Positions 19,182 through 27,820 of a stretch of 64,000 nt of DNA are shown piece by piece (the stretch's first letter is position 1; each line of letters opens with the position of its first letter). The notes beneath the pieces were generated by a model, which made no database searches, was not told the origin of the DNA, and was given only the letters and a program-made list of their open reading frames with translations. Origin of the DNA: an uncultured Gemmatimonadota bacterium (GTDB taxonomy: Bacteria; Gemmatimonadota; Gemmatimonadetes; Gemmatimonadales; Gemmatimonadaceae); assembly GCA_946480295.1 (NCBI GenBank), contig CAMLIT010000003.1, positions 1-64,000 of the forward strand, read 5' to 3'. Position numbers and translations under genes: made by a program.

Positions 19182-21965
19182 GTGCGGCGCGCGACGCTAC
19201 CGGGAGCCGTGGCCCTCGCCCTCGTGGCGTGCGGCGCCGCCGCGCGCGCTCAGGCCCCGACGCTCACCCTCGCGTCGCGCGGCCGCGCCGGCGTGATCAC
19301 GGACGCGGGGAGCACGGTGTCCACCGTGTTCGCCGTCGCGAACGGCGGTCCGGCGGCGGTCACGGTGACGCCGCGGATCGCGGCGCCCGCCGGCTGGTCC
19401 GTGGTCATGGGCCGGACGCCGTTCGTGCTCGCCCGCCGCGGCTCCGACACGTGGATCGTCAGCATCGCCGTGCCGGTGCGCGCACCCGCCGGACGGTTCG
19501 TGGTGCCCGTCGTGGCGCTCGTCGACGGCGGCGTGGCCGCGCATGATTCGCTCGTCGTCGCGGTGCGAGAGCGTCATGCGCTCGCGCTGATGCTCGTGGA
19601 TGCGCCGCCGTACGTCATCGCGGGCCATCCCTATCACACGAACTTCCTCCTGCGCAACCGGGGGAACGGCACGGCACGCGTCCGGCTCTCCGCGCGGACC
19701 GCGCGCGGGACGGTGCCCCTGCTCGATGCGCTGTCGCTCACCCTCGGCCCCGATTCGTCGCGCACGGTGGGCGTGGCGGTGCCGACGCGCACCGCCGGCC
19801 GTGGCACCGCGGACGACGTCCTCGAGCTGCGCGTCGTGGAGGTGGGCGACAGCGCGACCCGCGCCGTCGCCTCGGCCCGCGTGACGATCGTGCCGAAGCC
19901 GGGCGGCGGCGGTGAGCTGGTGACCGTCCCCGCCGCGCTCTCCCTGCGGGCTGCGGGGCCGGGGACGGGCGTCGCGCCCTTCGAGCTGTCCGGCGCCGGT
20001 CGCCTCGATCCGGCGGGGCCGACGGAGGTCTCCTTCCTCGCGCGCGGGCCCACGGGGTCCTCGTCGCCATTCGGCGAACACGACGAGTACCGGCTCGCCG
20101 TGCGCGCCCCGACGTTCCGCGCGCGTCTCGGGGACGATCTCTACGGCTACTCCTCGCTCGCCGCGAGCGGGGAGCTGGGCACGGGCGCGGGAGGCGAGAT
20201 GGCGCGCGGTCCCGTCGTCGCCGGCGCCTATGCCGAACGATTCCGCTTCGATCACCTCGCCGAGGGGTCGAGCGAGAGCGGCGCGATGCTCGCCCTGCGC
20301 CCCGGCGGCCTCGCCGGCCAGTCGCAGCTCTCGCTCGGCGCGCTGGAGCGCAGCGGCGGCCTCATGCCAGGGCAGCTCCTGACGTCGAACCTCCAGCTGC
20401 ATTCGCTCGACGCGATCGGCGTGGACGCCGAGTACGCGGTGAGCCGCGGCGCGGCGGGCGCGGGCAGCGCCGCGCGGCTGCGGCTCGACGGCCGCGGGCC
20501 GGTGGAGTACGACATCGGCCACACGATGGCGAGCCTGGACTTCGCCGGCACGGCGCGCGGCTCGTCGCACGACTACGCGATGGTCAGCGCCCCCCTCGCG
20601 GCGGGGTTCCAGGTGAGCGCGTCGGCGAGCGCGCACGAGACGAGCGCGGCCCTCACCCCCTTCGACTCGCTCGGCACGCCCGTCGCCGCGCGGCTGCGCA
20701 CCGCGAGCGTCGGGCTCGCGCACAGCGGCGGGTTGTCCGTGGCGTACGCCGTCGCCTCCCGGCGCGACATCGTCCCCACCGCGGGGATGGACGGGAGCCA
20801 GCGCGGCATCGCGGCGCGTGGCCAGGGCGCCCTCGGGCCCGTGCGGCTGTGGGGTTCGACCGAGCTCGGGACGATGCACGACCTGCTCGAGGAGCGCGAC
20901 CGCCGCTTCGCCGATCTGGAGCTCGGCGGCTCGATGGATCTGGGCGCGAACAGCGTCTCGCTGTACGGGCAGTGGTACGACGGCAGCTCGGTCACGCGCG
21001 GCCCGCTGCCCATGCGCCTCGTGGGCGGGAGCATGCTGCTCCACCTCACCGCGACGACGAGCCTCACGTTGCTCGGCTCGGGCTCGATGAGCCGCGCGGC
21101 GGCGGGCGCGTACACCCTCGTGGATGCACGGCTCTCGCAGGCGCTGCCGATGGGCGGGACGATCAGCCTGCGCGCACGGCTCGCCGGCGGGGGCGCGAAC
21201 CTGCTCGGCCGGGGTCGACTCGTCTTCCTCGAGTACACCCTGCCGCTGCGCGTGCCGGTGGCGCCGCTGCGTGCCCCCGGGCGCGTGGAGGGGCGGATCG
21301 TGAACGGCGAGACCGGCCGCGGCGTCGCGGGCGCGCTCGTCAGGCTCGGCTCGCAGGCCGCGGTCACCGACGACGACGGGCGCGTCTACTTCGGTGGCGT
21401 GCCCGCGGGGCGGTATCGCGTGTCGCTCGCCCAGAACATGACGCTCGCCAGCTCCGCCGTCGACGGCGACGCGAACGTGCTGGTGGACAGCACCCGCCGG
21501 GACCCGGCGACCTTCCGCCTCGCCGTCGCTCGCGCCGCGATCGTCGAGGGCGAGATCCGGCGCCGCCGGGTCGCGAAGACCGGCGTGAACGGCCAGCCGG
21601 ATTCCATCGCGGATGCGGGCCCGCTGCGTGATGCCGTCGTCGCGCTCACGAGCGGCCGCGACACCCTGTACCGCACCACCGACGACTCGGGCCATTACCG
21701 CTTCGTGGAGCTTTCGGCGCGGCGGTGGACGCTGTCCGTGGTCAGCGAGCCGCCGGAGAACACCCGCTTCGACCCGCCGAGCGTCGCCCTGGTCCTGGTC
21801 CCCGGGCAGCTGGCGCGGGTGGATTTCCGGGCCACGCCGCGACACCGGCAGGTGCACATGATCGACTCCGACGACACGCCGCTGACCCTTCCGCCGACGC
21901 GCGCGCCTGACGAGGACCGGCACCACACGGGTACTTCCGGACGGGGGGCGGGCAGCCGATACTGA
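19182..21965 (+). CDS. Large usher-like outer-membrane protein with Ig-like and carboxypeptidase-regulatory domains
   Basis: A 927-residue protein starting with GTG. A signal/lipobox-like N-terminus (ALVACGAA) is followed by two NEW3/CARDB-like Ig domains (about residues 25-245; STVFAVANGGPAAVTV, TNFLLRNRGNGTARV). A long beta-barrel region spans about 270-690, with alternating strands such as YRLAVRAPTFRARLGDDLYG and ANSVSLYGQWYDG. Two carboxypeptidase-regulatory domains follow (GRVEGRIVNGETGRGVAGAL at ~705, and one containing DDSGHYRFVELSARRW at ~830). The tail is polar. The order (periplasmic domain, barrel, C-terminal sandwiches) parallels fimbrial ushers, although sequence identity to PapC/FimD is not obvious. 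Fourth gene of operon 2. Confidence 0.62.
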   Translation: MRRATLPGAVALALVACGAAARAQAPTLTLASRGRAGVITDAGSTVSTVFAVANGGPAAVTVTPRIAAPAGWSVVMGRTPFVLARRGSDTWIVSIAVPVRAPAGRFVVPVVALVDGGVAAHDSLVVAVRERHALALMLVDAPPYVIAGHPYHTNFLLRNRGNGTARVRLSARTARGTVPLLDALSLTLGPDSSRTVGVAVPTRTAGRGTADDVLELRVVEVGDSATRAVASARVTIVPKPGGGGELVTVPAALSLRAAGPGTGVAPFELSGAGRLDPAGPTEVSFLARGPTGSSSPFGEHDEYRLAVRAPTFRARLGDDLYGYSSLAASGELGTGAGGEMARGPVVAGAYAERFRFDHLAEGSSESGAMLALRPGGLAGQSQLSLGALERSGGLMPGQLLTSNLQLHSLDAIGVDAEYAVSRGAAGAGSAARLRLDGRGPVEYDIGHTMASLDFAGTARGSSHDYAMVSAPLAAGFQVSASASAHETSAALTPFDSLGTPVAARLRTASVGLAHSGGLSVAYAVASRRDIVPTAGMDGSQRGIAARGQGALGPVRLWGSTELGTMHDLLEERDRRFADLELGGSMDLGANSVSLYGQWYDGSSVTRGPLPMRLVGGSMLLHLTATTSLTLLGSGSMSRAAAGAYTLVDARLSQALPMGGTISLRARLAGGGANLLGRGRLVFLEYTLPLRVPVAPLRAPGRVEGRIVNGETGRGVAGALVRLGSQAAVTDDDGRVYFGGVPAGRYRVSLAQNMTLASSAVDGDANVLVDSTRRDPATFRLAVARAAIVEGEIRRRRVAKTGVNGQPDSIADAGPLRDAVVALTSGRDTLYRTTDDSGHYRFVELSARRWTLSVVSEPPENTRFDPPSVALVLVPGQLARVDFRATPRHRQVHMIDSDDTPLTLPPTRAPDEDRHHTGTSGRGAGSRY

Positions 21966-22020
21966 AGGCGCAGCCGCGGGCAGGCCCCCCGCCGTCCCGC
22001 GTTCCGTATCGAGGATCCGG

Positions 22021-22512
22021 ATGCGCCGTTCGCTCGTGCGGCTCGTCGTCGCCGTCGTCCTCGCGGGCTCGTCCCGCGCGGCGGGCGCGCAGCGGTCGGC
22101 GACGCAGGTCGTGAGCTTCCAGGTGGATGCGATCAACGAGATCGCGGTCTCCGGCAATCCCGCGCTCCTCACCGTCAACACCGCCACGGCGGGGCTGGCG
22201 CCGGCCGCGGCGACCGTCTCTGGAACCAGCTACGCGATCACGACCAACGAGCGGGGGAAGAAGGTCGTCGCGGCGCTGGACCAGGCGATGCCGCCGTACG
22301 TGGACCTCGCGATCGACGTCGCCGCGCCCGCCGGGGCGACGAGCGCCGGCCCGGTGCACCTGTCGACCGCCGGGGCGGACGTGGTGGTCGGCCTGGGGCT
22401 GGTGAGCCAGTCCGGGCTCCCCATCTCATACACGCTGACCGCCACCCCCGACGCCGGCGTCGTCCCCCGGGCCACCCGCACCGTCACCCTGACGATCGTC
22501 TCGGCGCCCTGA
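22021..22512 (+). CDS. Secreted beta-rich subunit-like protein, paralogue 3 (operon 2)
   Basis: A 163-residue protein with signal peptide (RRSLVRLVVAVVLAGSSRAAGAQ). Its mature start TQVVSFQVDAINEIAVSGNP closely matches the 17361 product, as do NTATAG, SYAITTNERGKK, LDQAMPPYVDL and the end RATRTVTLTIVSAP. It lies 55 bases after the barrel gene and closes operon 2. It is followed by a heptanucleotide repeat that separates it from the convergent GH15 gene. Probably an alternative or second major subunit; function inferred from paralogy and context only. Confidence 0.62.
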   Translation: MRRSLVRLVVAVVLAGSSRAAGAQRSATQVVSFQVDAINEIAVSGNPALLTVNTATAGLAPAAATVSGTSYAITTNERGKKVVAALDQAMPPYVDLAIDVAAPAGATSAGPVHLSTAGADVVVGLGLVSQSGLPISYTLTATPDAGVVPRATRTVTLTIVSAP

Positions 22513-22556
22513 TCGCGCGGCGCGCATGTGCGGACAGTGCGGAGTACGTGGTTACG

Positions 22557-22629
22557 TCCGCAGTCCGCAGTGAGGTCCGCAGTCCGCAGTCCGCAGTCCG
22601 CAGTGAGGTCCGCAGTCCGCAGTCCGCAG
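22557..22629. repeat. Heptanucleotide tandem repeat (tccgcag)n with tgagg interruptions
   Basis: Nine perfect copies of the 7-mer tccgcag arranged as 2 + 4 + 3, separated twice by the identical 5-mer tgagg. The array fills the space between two convergent genes, ending 5 bases from the GH15 stop codon. The arrangement gives a higher-order unit (heptamers plus tgagg), suggesting slippage or duplication. Confidence 0.9.
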
Positions 22630-22633
22630 TGTC

Positions 22634-24580
22634 CTACGCCATCCACCCCTCCCCCGACAACCTCCGGTTCAGGTCGAACGCCGCGCTGATCAACGCGAGG
22701 TGTGTCAGCGCCTGCGGGAAGTTGCCGAGGTGCTCGCCCTTCGGACCCACCTCCTCCGCGTACAGGCCGACGTGGTTCGCGTACCCGAACATCTTCTCGA
22801 GTAGGAACCGCGCCTTCTGCACGTCGCCCGAGCGCGACAGGCACTCGATGTACCAGAAGGAGCAGATGGAGAAGGTGCCCTCCGTTCCGCTCAACCCGTC
22901 CGTCTCCGGCCCCTCGATGTCGTAGCGATAGACGAGCGAATCGTCGACGAGCCGGTTCTCCACGGCGCGCAGCGTCGAGAGCCAGCGCGGATCCGTCGGC
23001 GAGATGAAGCGGATGAGCGGCATGATGAGGCACGAAGCGTCGAGCGACTTCGAGCCCTTGATGCCGATGAAGGTCTGCTCCTCGTCGTCCCAGAAGTTCT
23101 CGAACACGTCGCGATAGATCGCGTCGCGCTGCGCGCACCACTCGACGAGCGGCGCCGGGAGCGAGCGCTTGGCCGCGAGCCGGATCGCGCGGTCGATCGC
23201 GACCCAGCACATCACGCGCGAGTAGAGGAACTCCCGCGGCCCCGTGCGCACCTCCCAGATCCCCTGGTCCGGATCGCGCCAGTGCCGGCAGACCCATTCC
23301 ACGAAGGCGTGGATGCACCCCCAGAGGTCGTAGCTCGTCGGCTCACCGTACTTGTCGTAGAGGTACAACGCGTCGATCAGCTCACCGTAGATGTCGAGCT
23401 GGAACTGCTGGTACGCGGCGTTCCCGACGCGCACCGGGCGCGAGCCGCGATAACCCTCGAACTGGGTGAGGATCTGCTCGGGGAGCTCCTTGCGGCCATC
23501 GAGGCCGTACACCGTCTGCAGCCGTCCCGGCTCGTCGGTCGCGGCGGCGCGCGCGGCGATCCAGTCGATGAACGCCTTCGTCTCCGACGTGAGGCCGAGC
23601 CGGCCGAGCGAGTAGAGGGTGAACGAGGCGTCGCGGATCCACGTGTAGCGATAGTCCCAGTTGCGCTCTCCGCCGATGCGCTCCGGGAGGCCGAACGTCG
23701 GCGCGGCGATGACCGAGCCGCTGTGCCGTGACTGCAGGAGCTTGAGGACGAGCGCCGAGCGATTCACCTCGTCGCGCCAGCGCCCCTGGTACCTGGAGCG
23801 GCCGATCCAGTCGCGCCAGAAGTTGAGGGTCGCCTTGAACGCGGCCGTCACCGCGTCGCGCGACGCGGACATGGGCGCCAGCCCCTGGACGGCCTGCTCG
23901 AGGACGAAGGCGCGGGAGTCGCCGTGGCCGAGGGTGAATGTCGCGACGACGTCCGGCCCGTCGGCCGTCACCGGCACGTCCGACGTCAGGCGGAGCGCCA
24001 GCGAGCCGTCCGCCGCCGTGATCAGCGCGCCGGTGTCGCCGATCTCGATCGCGTGCGGCACCGCCGAGTAGCCGAACCGCGGCGCGCACCGCACGTGCAC
24101 CGTCACCTCGCCGCGCACGACCTTCACCCGCCTGACGATGCGGCTGGGATGCTCCTGCGCCTCGATCGGCATGAAGTCGGAGATCTCGACGACGCCTTCG
24201 TCCGAGAGGAAGCGCGTGAGCAGCACGTTCGTATCGGGGAGGTACATCTGCTTGTGCGTCGCCCCGTCGAGCCGCGGCGTGATCGCGAAGTGCCCGCCGT
24301 CGCCGGCGTCGAGCATCCGCGCGAACACGCTCGGCGAGTCGAAGCGCGGCAGGCAGAGGAAGTCGATGCTGCCGTCGGTACCCACGAGCGCCACGGTCTG
24401 GAGGTCGCCGATGATCCCGTAGTGCTCGATCGGCGGGTAGCGGCGCGCCATGCGCCGCTGTGCCTCGTGCTCCTCCTGCCGTCGTGTCTCACCGCTCTCG
24501 CGCTGCGCCCGCGCGGCGCGGGCATCCTGATGCTTCGTGCCGCGCGGCGGGTGCGCGGATTTCTCGGTCGGTTCGGGCAT
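22634..24580 (-). CDS. Glycoside hydrolase family 15 (glucoamylase/trehalase-like)
   Basis: A 648-residue enzyme with the GH15 layout: an N-terminal beta-sandwich (from YPPIEHYGIIGDLQTVALVG, about residues 48-230) and an (alpha/alpha)6 barrel. Hallmarks are GERNWDYRYTWIRDASFTL, the general-acid region GIWEVRTGPREFLYSRVMCW and a second Glu in GTEGTFSICSFWYIECL. The family includes bacterial trehalases, glucoamylases and glucodextranases; the substrate cannot be fixed from sequence alone, and trehalose or maltodextrin is most likely. No signal peptide, so cytoplasmic. The first 43 residues are polar and unlike the family, and the internal Met at 24451 could be the true start. Confidence 0.93.
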   Translation of the reverse strand: MPEPTEKSAHPPRGTKHQDARAARAQRESGETRRQEEHEAQRRMARRYPPIEHYGIIGDLQTVALVGTDGSIDFLCLPRFDSPSVFARMLDAGDGGHFAITPRLDGATHKQMYLPDTNVLLTRFLSDEGVVEISDFMPIEAQEHPSRIVRRVKVVRGEVTVHVRCAPRFGYSAVPHAIEIGDTGALITAADGSLALRLTSDVPVTADGPDVVATFTLGHGDSRAFVLEQAVQGLAPMSASRDAVTAAFKATLNFWRDWIGRSRYQGRWRDEVNRSALVLKLLQSRHSGSVIAAPTFGLPERIGGERNWDYRYTWIRDASFTLYSLGRLGLTSETKAFIDWIAARAAATDEPGRLQTVYGLDGRKELPEQILTQFEGYRGSRPVRVGNAAYQQFQLDIYGELIDALYLYDKYGEPTSYDLWGCIHAFVEWVCRHWRDPDQGIWEVRTGPREFLYSRVMCWVAIDRAIRLAAKRSLPAPLVEWCAQRDAIYRDVFENFWDDEEQTFIGIKGSKSLDASCLIMPLIRFISPTDPRWLSTLRAVENRLVDDSLVYRYDIEGPETDGLSGTEGTFSICSFWYIECLSRSGDVQKARFLLEKMFGYANHVGLYAEEVGPKGEHLGNFPQALTHLALISAAFDLNRRLSGEGWMA

Positions 24581-24981
24581 GATGGATGAAGTGCTGGCAA
24601 GGCAGGGGCCAGCGATCGGCTCCCCGCCTCGCGCCTGTTCATCCTAATCACGCTGCGCCTCGCCCTCCGTGCCAGGGCCGAGGCCACACGACGCGCGACC
24701 AGCCGCCCTCGCGGCGTGTGCGTGCCTCGGTGCCCGGGACGCACCACACGACAGGAGTCGCGAATGAGGCGAATGACGCGAATGACGCGAATTGCACCGT
24801 GGCCGCGACCGCGCCGTGCGCCCGCTTCCCGGCCCCCAGCCCCCAGCCCCCATCCGTCAGATCCGCGCCCTCCGTTGCATCCGCGTCCAATCGGCGTTGG
24901 TGCCGGACGCATCGAGATCCCAACGCACGGCGAGCGTGGCCAGCCCGGACGCCTCCCGCCTCCCGCCTCCCGCCTCCCGCG
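24581..24981. repeat. Intergenic region with several short tandem repeats
   Basis: About 400 bases between two minus-strand genes, with no supported ORF. It holds a 9-base repeat (gcgaatgac-like, about 24757-24792), a heptamer run cccccag x2-3 at 24832-24855, and four perfect copies of the heptamer gcctccc at 24951-24978. The last array ends 4 bases from the TonB receptor stop codon. The 7-base period matches other intergenic arrays in this window although the sequence differs. Confidence 0.75.
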
Positions 24982-27204
24982 CTAGAACGCCAGCCGCGCC
25001 GTCACGAAGAAGTTCCGCGGCGGCAGCACGTAGTAGTCCGACTGCGTGCCGTCCCAGTCCGGGTATCCGCTCGTGTAGCTCCGCTGGTTCGTCAGGTTGT
25101 TCGCCTGCACCACCAGCTCCTGCCGGCCGACGCGGAACGTGAGCGTCCCGTCGAGGGTGTACGACGACGGGAGCATGAACGTGCGATCACCCGTGTTCGT
25201 GAGGTACGACTCCCCCGTGTAGCGCCCTTCCGCCGCGACGCTGAGCCACCGCGCGACGCGGAGCTCCGCGCGCTGCATGGTGAGCACCTCCGGCGTGAGC
25301 AGCGGCGGCACGTTCCGATAGGTCAGCGCGCTGTCGCCCGTCTCGTCCGTGTACTCGCCGATGCGTGCCCGCTCGAACGAGGCGTTCGCCGACAGCACGA
25401 GCCGCGGGATCCCGCTGTAGCTCCCGTCGAGCTCCACGCCACGGCGGTAGCTCGTCGGCACGTTCTTGCGCAGCGGCAGCCCCTGGTAGCTCAGCGCCCC
25501 GATCGGCAGGATCTCGTCGTGGAAGCGCATCGCGTACGCGTCGCCGTCCACCGTGAGCGTCGGCAGGCGATAGTGCACCCCCGCCTCGAGGTCGCGTGCC
25601 TGCTCCGGCTTCACCCGCGAGAAGCCGCCGACGAACGCCACGTTCGACGTGTCGAGGTTGTCGAAGCCCGCGAGCATGTCCAGCCGCGCCGGCTCGCGGC
25701 TGTTCACGCCATACGACGCGTACACGCTGAGCGGGGTCGCGACGCGGAGCGAGACGCCGCCCTTCGGATTGACGAAGGTCCAGTCGATCGCGCTCCCCGG
25801 GATGTCCGCGTGCGCGTCCGGCGTGTAGCTGAAGCGGGCGTGCCGCGCCTGGAGGTCGCCGAACAGGGTGACGCGGCCGATGTCGTACGAGGCCTTGGCG
25901 AAGCCGCTCGCATCCTGCTTGTGCCCCGTGTTGAAGTACACGTCGTGCGCGAGGTCGGGGCGGATGTACGCGTAGTGGTCCCGGTGGTAGGTGTCCCCGT
26001 TCACCCCCGCGTCGAGCTGCAGCGCGTCGCGACGGTACGTCCACGTGCTCGTCAGGCCGTACGTCGTGAAGTCGAGGTGGTAGTTCCACATGTCCGGGTC
26101 GATCGCCACGTCGTAGTTTCCCGCCGACGAGATGCGGTAGAGCGTCGTCGACCACGCCGACGCCGGACCGAGGAGGCGCGTGTACGACACCGCGCCGAGC
26201 TGCTCGCCGAAGCGGTCGAGCTCGTCCGGCCGCAGCGGATTGATGCGGCGGTCGTGCACGAGCGCCGTCTCCGGCACCGCGAGGTACGACAGCGTGTCGT
26301 GCAGCAGTCCCGCCGTCGCGATGACCTTCACCACGTCGCGGTCGCCGAACCAGCCGCCGCTCAGGAAGAACGACCGCCCCATCACGCCCGAGTGGTAGCG
26401 ATACCCGTTGCTCTCGACCCCGGAGACCCGCCCGTAGAAGGCGAATCGGCTCGGCAGCAGCCCGCTGCGATAGTCGGCGGCGATGCGCCGGGTGCCGAAC
26501 GAGCCGCCCTCGAGCTCGACGTGCGTCCCCTGCGCCGACGTCGCCAGCGGGATCGACTCGAAGTTGATCGACCCGGCGTACGACGCCGTGCCGTTGCTGC
26601 TCGTCCCGACCCCGCGCTGGATCTGCACCGATCCGACGCTGTTGGCGAGGTCGGGGAAGTCGGCGAAGTACAGGACCTGGTCCTCGGGATCGTTCAGCGG
26701 GATGCCGTCGAGCGTCAGGTTGATGCGCGACTGGTCGATCCCGCGCAGGCGGATGTAGCTGTATCCCCAGTAGTTCGCCGTCTCGGCGTAGGACGTCACC
26801 GACGGCGCCCCCTGAAGGAGCAGCGGCACCTCCTGCCCGAAGTACCGCGCCTCGATCTGCGGTCGGGCGATGGTCTTCGTGGAGATCGGCGCCTGGTCGC
26901 CGGCGCGGAGCGCCGTGACCGTCACCCCCTCCAGCGACCGGGCGCGCGGGACGAGGTCGATCACCAGCGGTCCCGCGCCGACGACGTCCACCTCGCGCGG
27001 CGCGTAGCCGTCGCGCCGGAAGCGGAGGTGCGTCGGCACGTCCACGTCGATCTCGAAGTGGCCGCGCGCGTCGGTCACCGCCTGGTGGTGCGTGGTCACG
27101 TCCTCGACCGTCACGCTGGCGAGGGGCGCGCGCGAGATGGAATCGCGCACGGTGCCGGAGACGAGGAGGGAAGCGGAGAAAATCGCGAAGAGTGGCGCGA
27201 TCAT
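24982..27204 (-). CDS. TonB-dependent outer-membrane receptor, TPP-riboswitch controlled (thiamine-type uptake)
   Basis: A 740-residue receptor. A signal sequence is followed by a carboxypeptidase-regulatory-like domain (about residues 16-95; SGTVRDSISRAPLASVTVED, TDARGHFEIDVDVP). The plug domain follows (RLRGIDQSRINLTLDGIPLN, VGSVQIQRGVGTSSNG), then a 22-strand barrel ending in the aromatic C-terminal strand NFFVTARLAF recognised by BamA. It imports a scarce ligand through TonB/ExbBD energy. The 5' leader is a TPP riboswitch, so the ligand is very probably thiamine, its phosphates or a precursor; TPP-controlled receptors of this kind are known in Bacteroidota. No thi genes are adjacent. Confidence 0.93.
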   Translation of the reverse strand: MIAPLFAIFSASLLVSGTVRDSISRAPLASVTVEDVTTHHQAVTDARGHFEIDVDVPTHLRFRRDGYAPREVDVVGAGPLVIDLVPRARSLEGVTVTALRAGDQAPISTKTIARPQIEARYFGQEVPLLLQGAPSVTSYAETANYWGYSYIRLRGIDQSRINLTLDGIPLNDPEDQVLYFADFPDLANSVGSVQIQRGVGTSSNGTASYAGSINFESIPLATSAQGTHVELEGGSFGTRRIAADYRSGLLPSRFAFYGRVSGVESNGYRYHSGVMGRSFFLSGGWFGDRDVVKVIATAGLLHDTLSYLAVPETALVHDRRINPLRPDELDRFGEQLGAVSYTRLLGPASAWSTTLYRISSAGNYDVAIDPDMWNYHLDFTTYGLTSTWTYRRDALQLDAGVNGDTYHRDHYAYIRPDLAHDVYFNTGHKQDASGFAKASYDIGRVTLFGDLQARHARFSYTPDAHADIPGSAIDWTFVNPKGGVSLRVATPLSVYASYGVNSREPARLDMLAGFDNLDTSNVAFVGGFSRVKPEQARDLEAGVHYRLPTLTVDGDAYAMRFHDEILPIGALSYQGLPLRKNVPTSYRRGVELDGSYSGIPRLVLSANASFERARIGEYTDETGDSALTYRNVPPLLTPEVLTMQRAELRVARWLSVAAEGRYTGESYLTNTGDRTFMLPSSYTLDGTLTFRVGRQELVVQANNLTNQRSYTSGYPDWDGTQSDYYVLPPRNFFVTARLAF

Positions 27205-27257
27205 CGCAGTATCCTCGCGGGGATACGCGACGCGCCGGAAGGCAGCGTACGCAGCAT

Positions 27258-27350
27258 GTCAGGACTCCCTACGCCGGTATGAACCGGATCAGGTTCGACG
27301 GGTGTGTTCTCAGCCCGCACCCCATGTGGGCGGGCACCCCGGTCGGCGTG
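27258..27350 (-). promoter_or_regulatory. TPP (thiamine pyrophosphate) riboswitch
   Basis: Read on the minus strand, the leader contains the THI-box landmarks in order: GGGGTGCC, the pyrimidine-sensor GGCTGAGA, then ACACCCGTCGAACCTGATC, CGGTTCATACCGGCG and TAGGGA. These match the P2-J2/3-P3 and P4-P5 arms of the TPP aptamer, including the invariant CUGAGA and the CCUGAUC loop. The aptamer ends about 54 bases before the receptor ATG, leaving room for an expression platform. High TPP should switch the receptor off. Confidence 0.95.
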
Positions 27351-27529
27351 AAATCTAACGAGTCCCGCGGAGGAGGAGACCCCGGCAAGCCGGCGGCTCA
27401 CCATCGCCGGACGTGATCGTTTGCACGACGCCGGTGGTACTGGCGTCGCGCGCGTTCTCGTTGTCTCTTGTCGCGCTTCCGCCGGCCCCCTGCCATGGGG
27501 TGCGGCCGGCCGCGTCCACCGGCGAGGTC

Positions 27530-27814
27530 ATGATTTCGGTCCAGTTCACGCTCTACGTCGCCGGAGACACCCCGCGCTCGCGTCGCGCCGAAGCCAATCT
27601 GCGACGGCTGGCCGACGAGCGGCTGCGCGGCCGCTACGACCTGGCGATCATCGACATCCAGAAGGATCCCGAGCGCGCGGAGCTCGACCGCATCCTCACG
27701 ACGCCCACGCTCGTGAAGGTGTCGCCCGCGCCCGCCCGTCGCGTGACGGGAGACCTGGGCAACAGCGAGCAGGTGCTGCTCGCGCTCTCACTGCTCGCCG
27801 CCGAGGAGGACTAG
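27530..27814 (+). CDS. kaiB: KaiB clock-type protein
   Basis: A 94-residue thioredoxin-like protein of normal KaiB length. It starts ISVQFTLYVAGDTPRSRRAE, with the conserved motifs YVAG, RRAEANLRRL, AIIDIQKDPERAE, the cis-Pro region ILTTPTLVKVSPAPARRVTG and the LGNSEQVLLAL tail. In cyanobacteria KaiB switches fold and binds the KaiC CI ring. The start at 27530 is chosen because KaiB begins there and a GAGG site precedes it; an upstream ATG at 27413 would add 39 unrelated residues. It is 6 bases before kaiC and divergent from the TPP-controlled receptor; the 325-base space between is filled by that receptor's leader and promoters. Confidence 0.93.
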   Translation: MISVQFTLYVAGDTPRSRRAEANLRRLADERLRGRYDLAIIDIQKDPERAELDRILTTPTLVKVSPAPARRVTGDLGNSEQVLLALSLLAAEED

Positions 27815-27820
27815 ACGGAC

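Noticed and set aside
24757..24792. Possible CRISPR array from the 9-base tandem repeats
   Set aside because: Units are too short, adjacent and without spacers; no cas genes are nearby.
24586..27282. A long plus-strand open frame antisense to the TonB receptor
   Set aside because: Its product is Arg/Val-rich and repetitive, with no domain, whereas the minus frame is a complete receptor with a riboswitch.
27258..27350. GGTTCGA-like sequence suggesting a tRNA T-arm
   Set aside because: No acceptor or anticodon stem pairs with it; the sequence belongs to the TPP aptamer.
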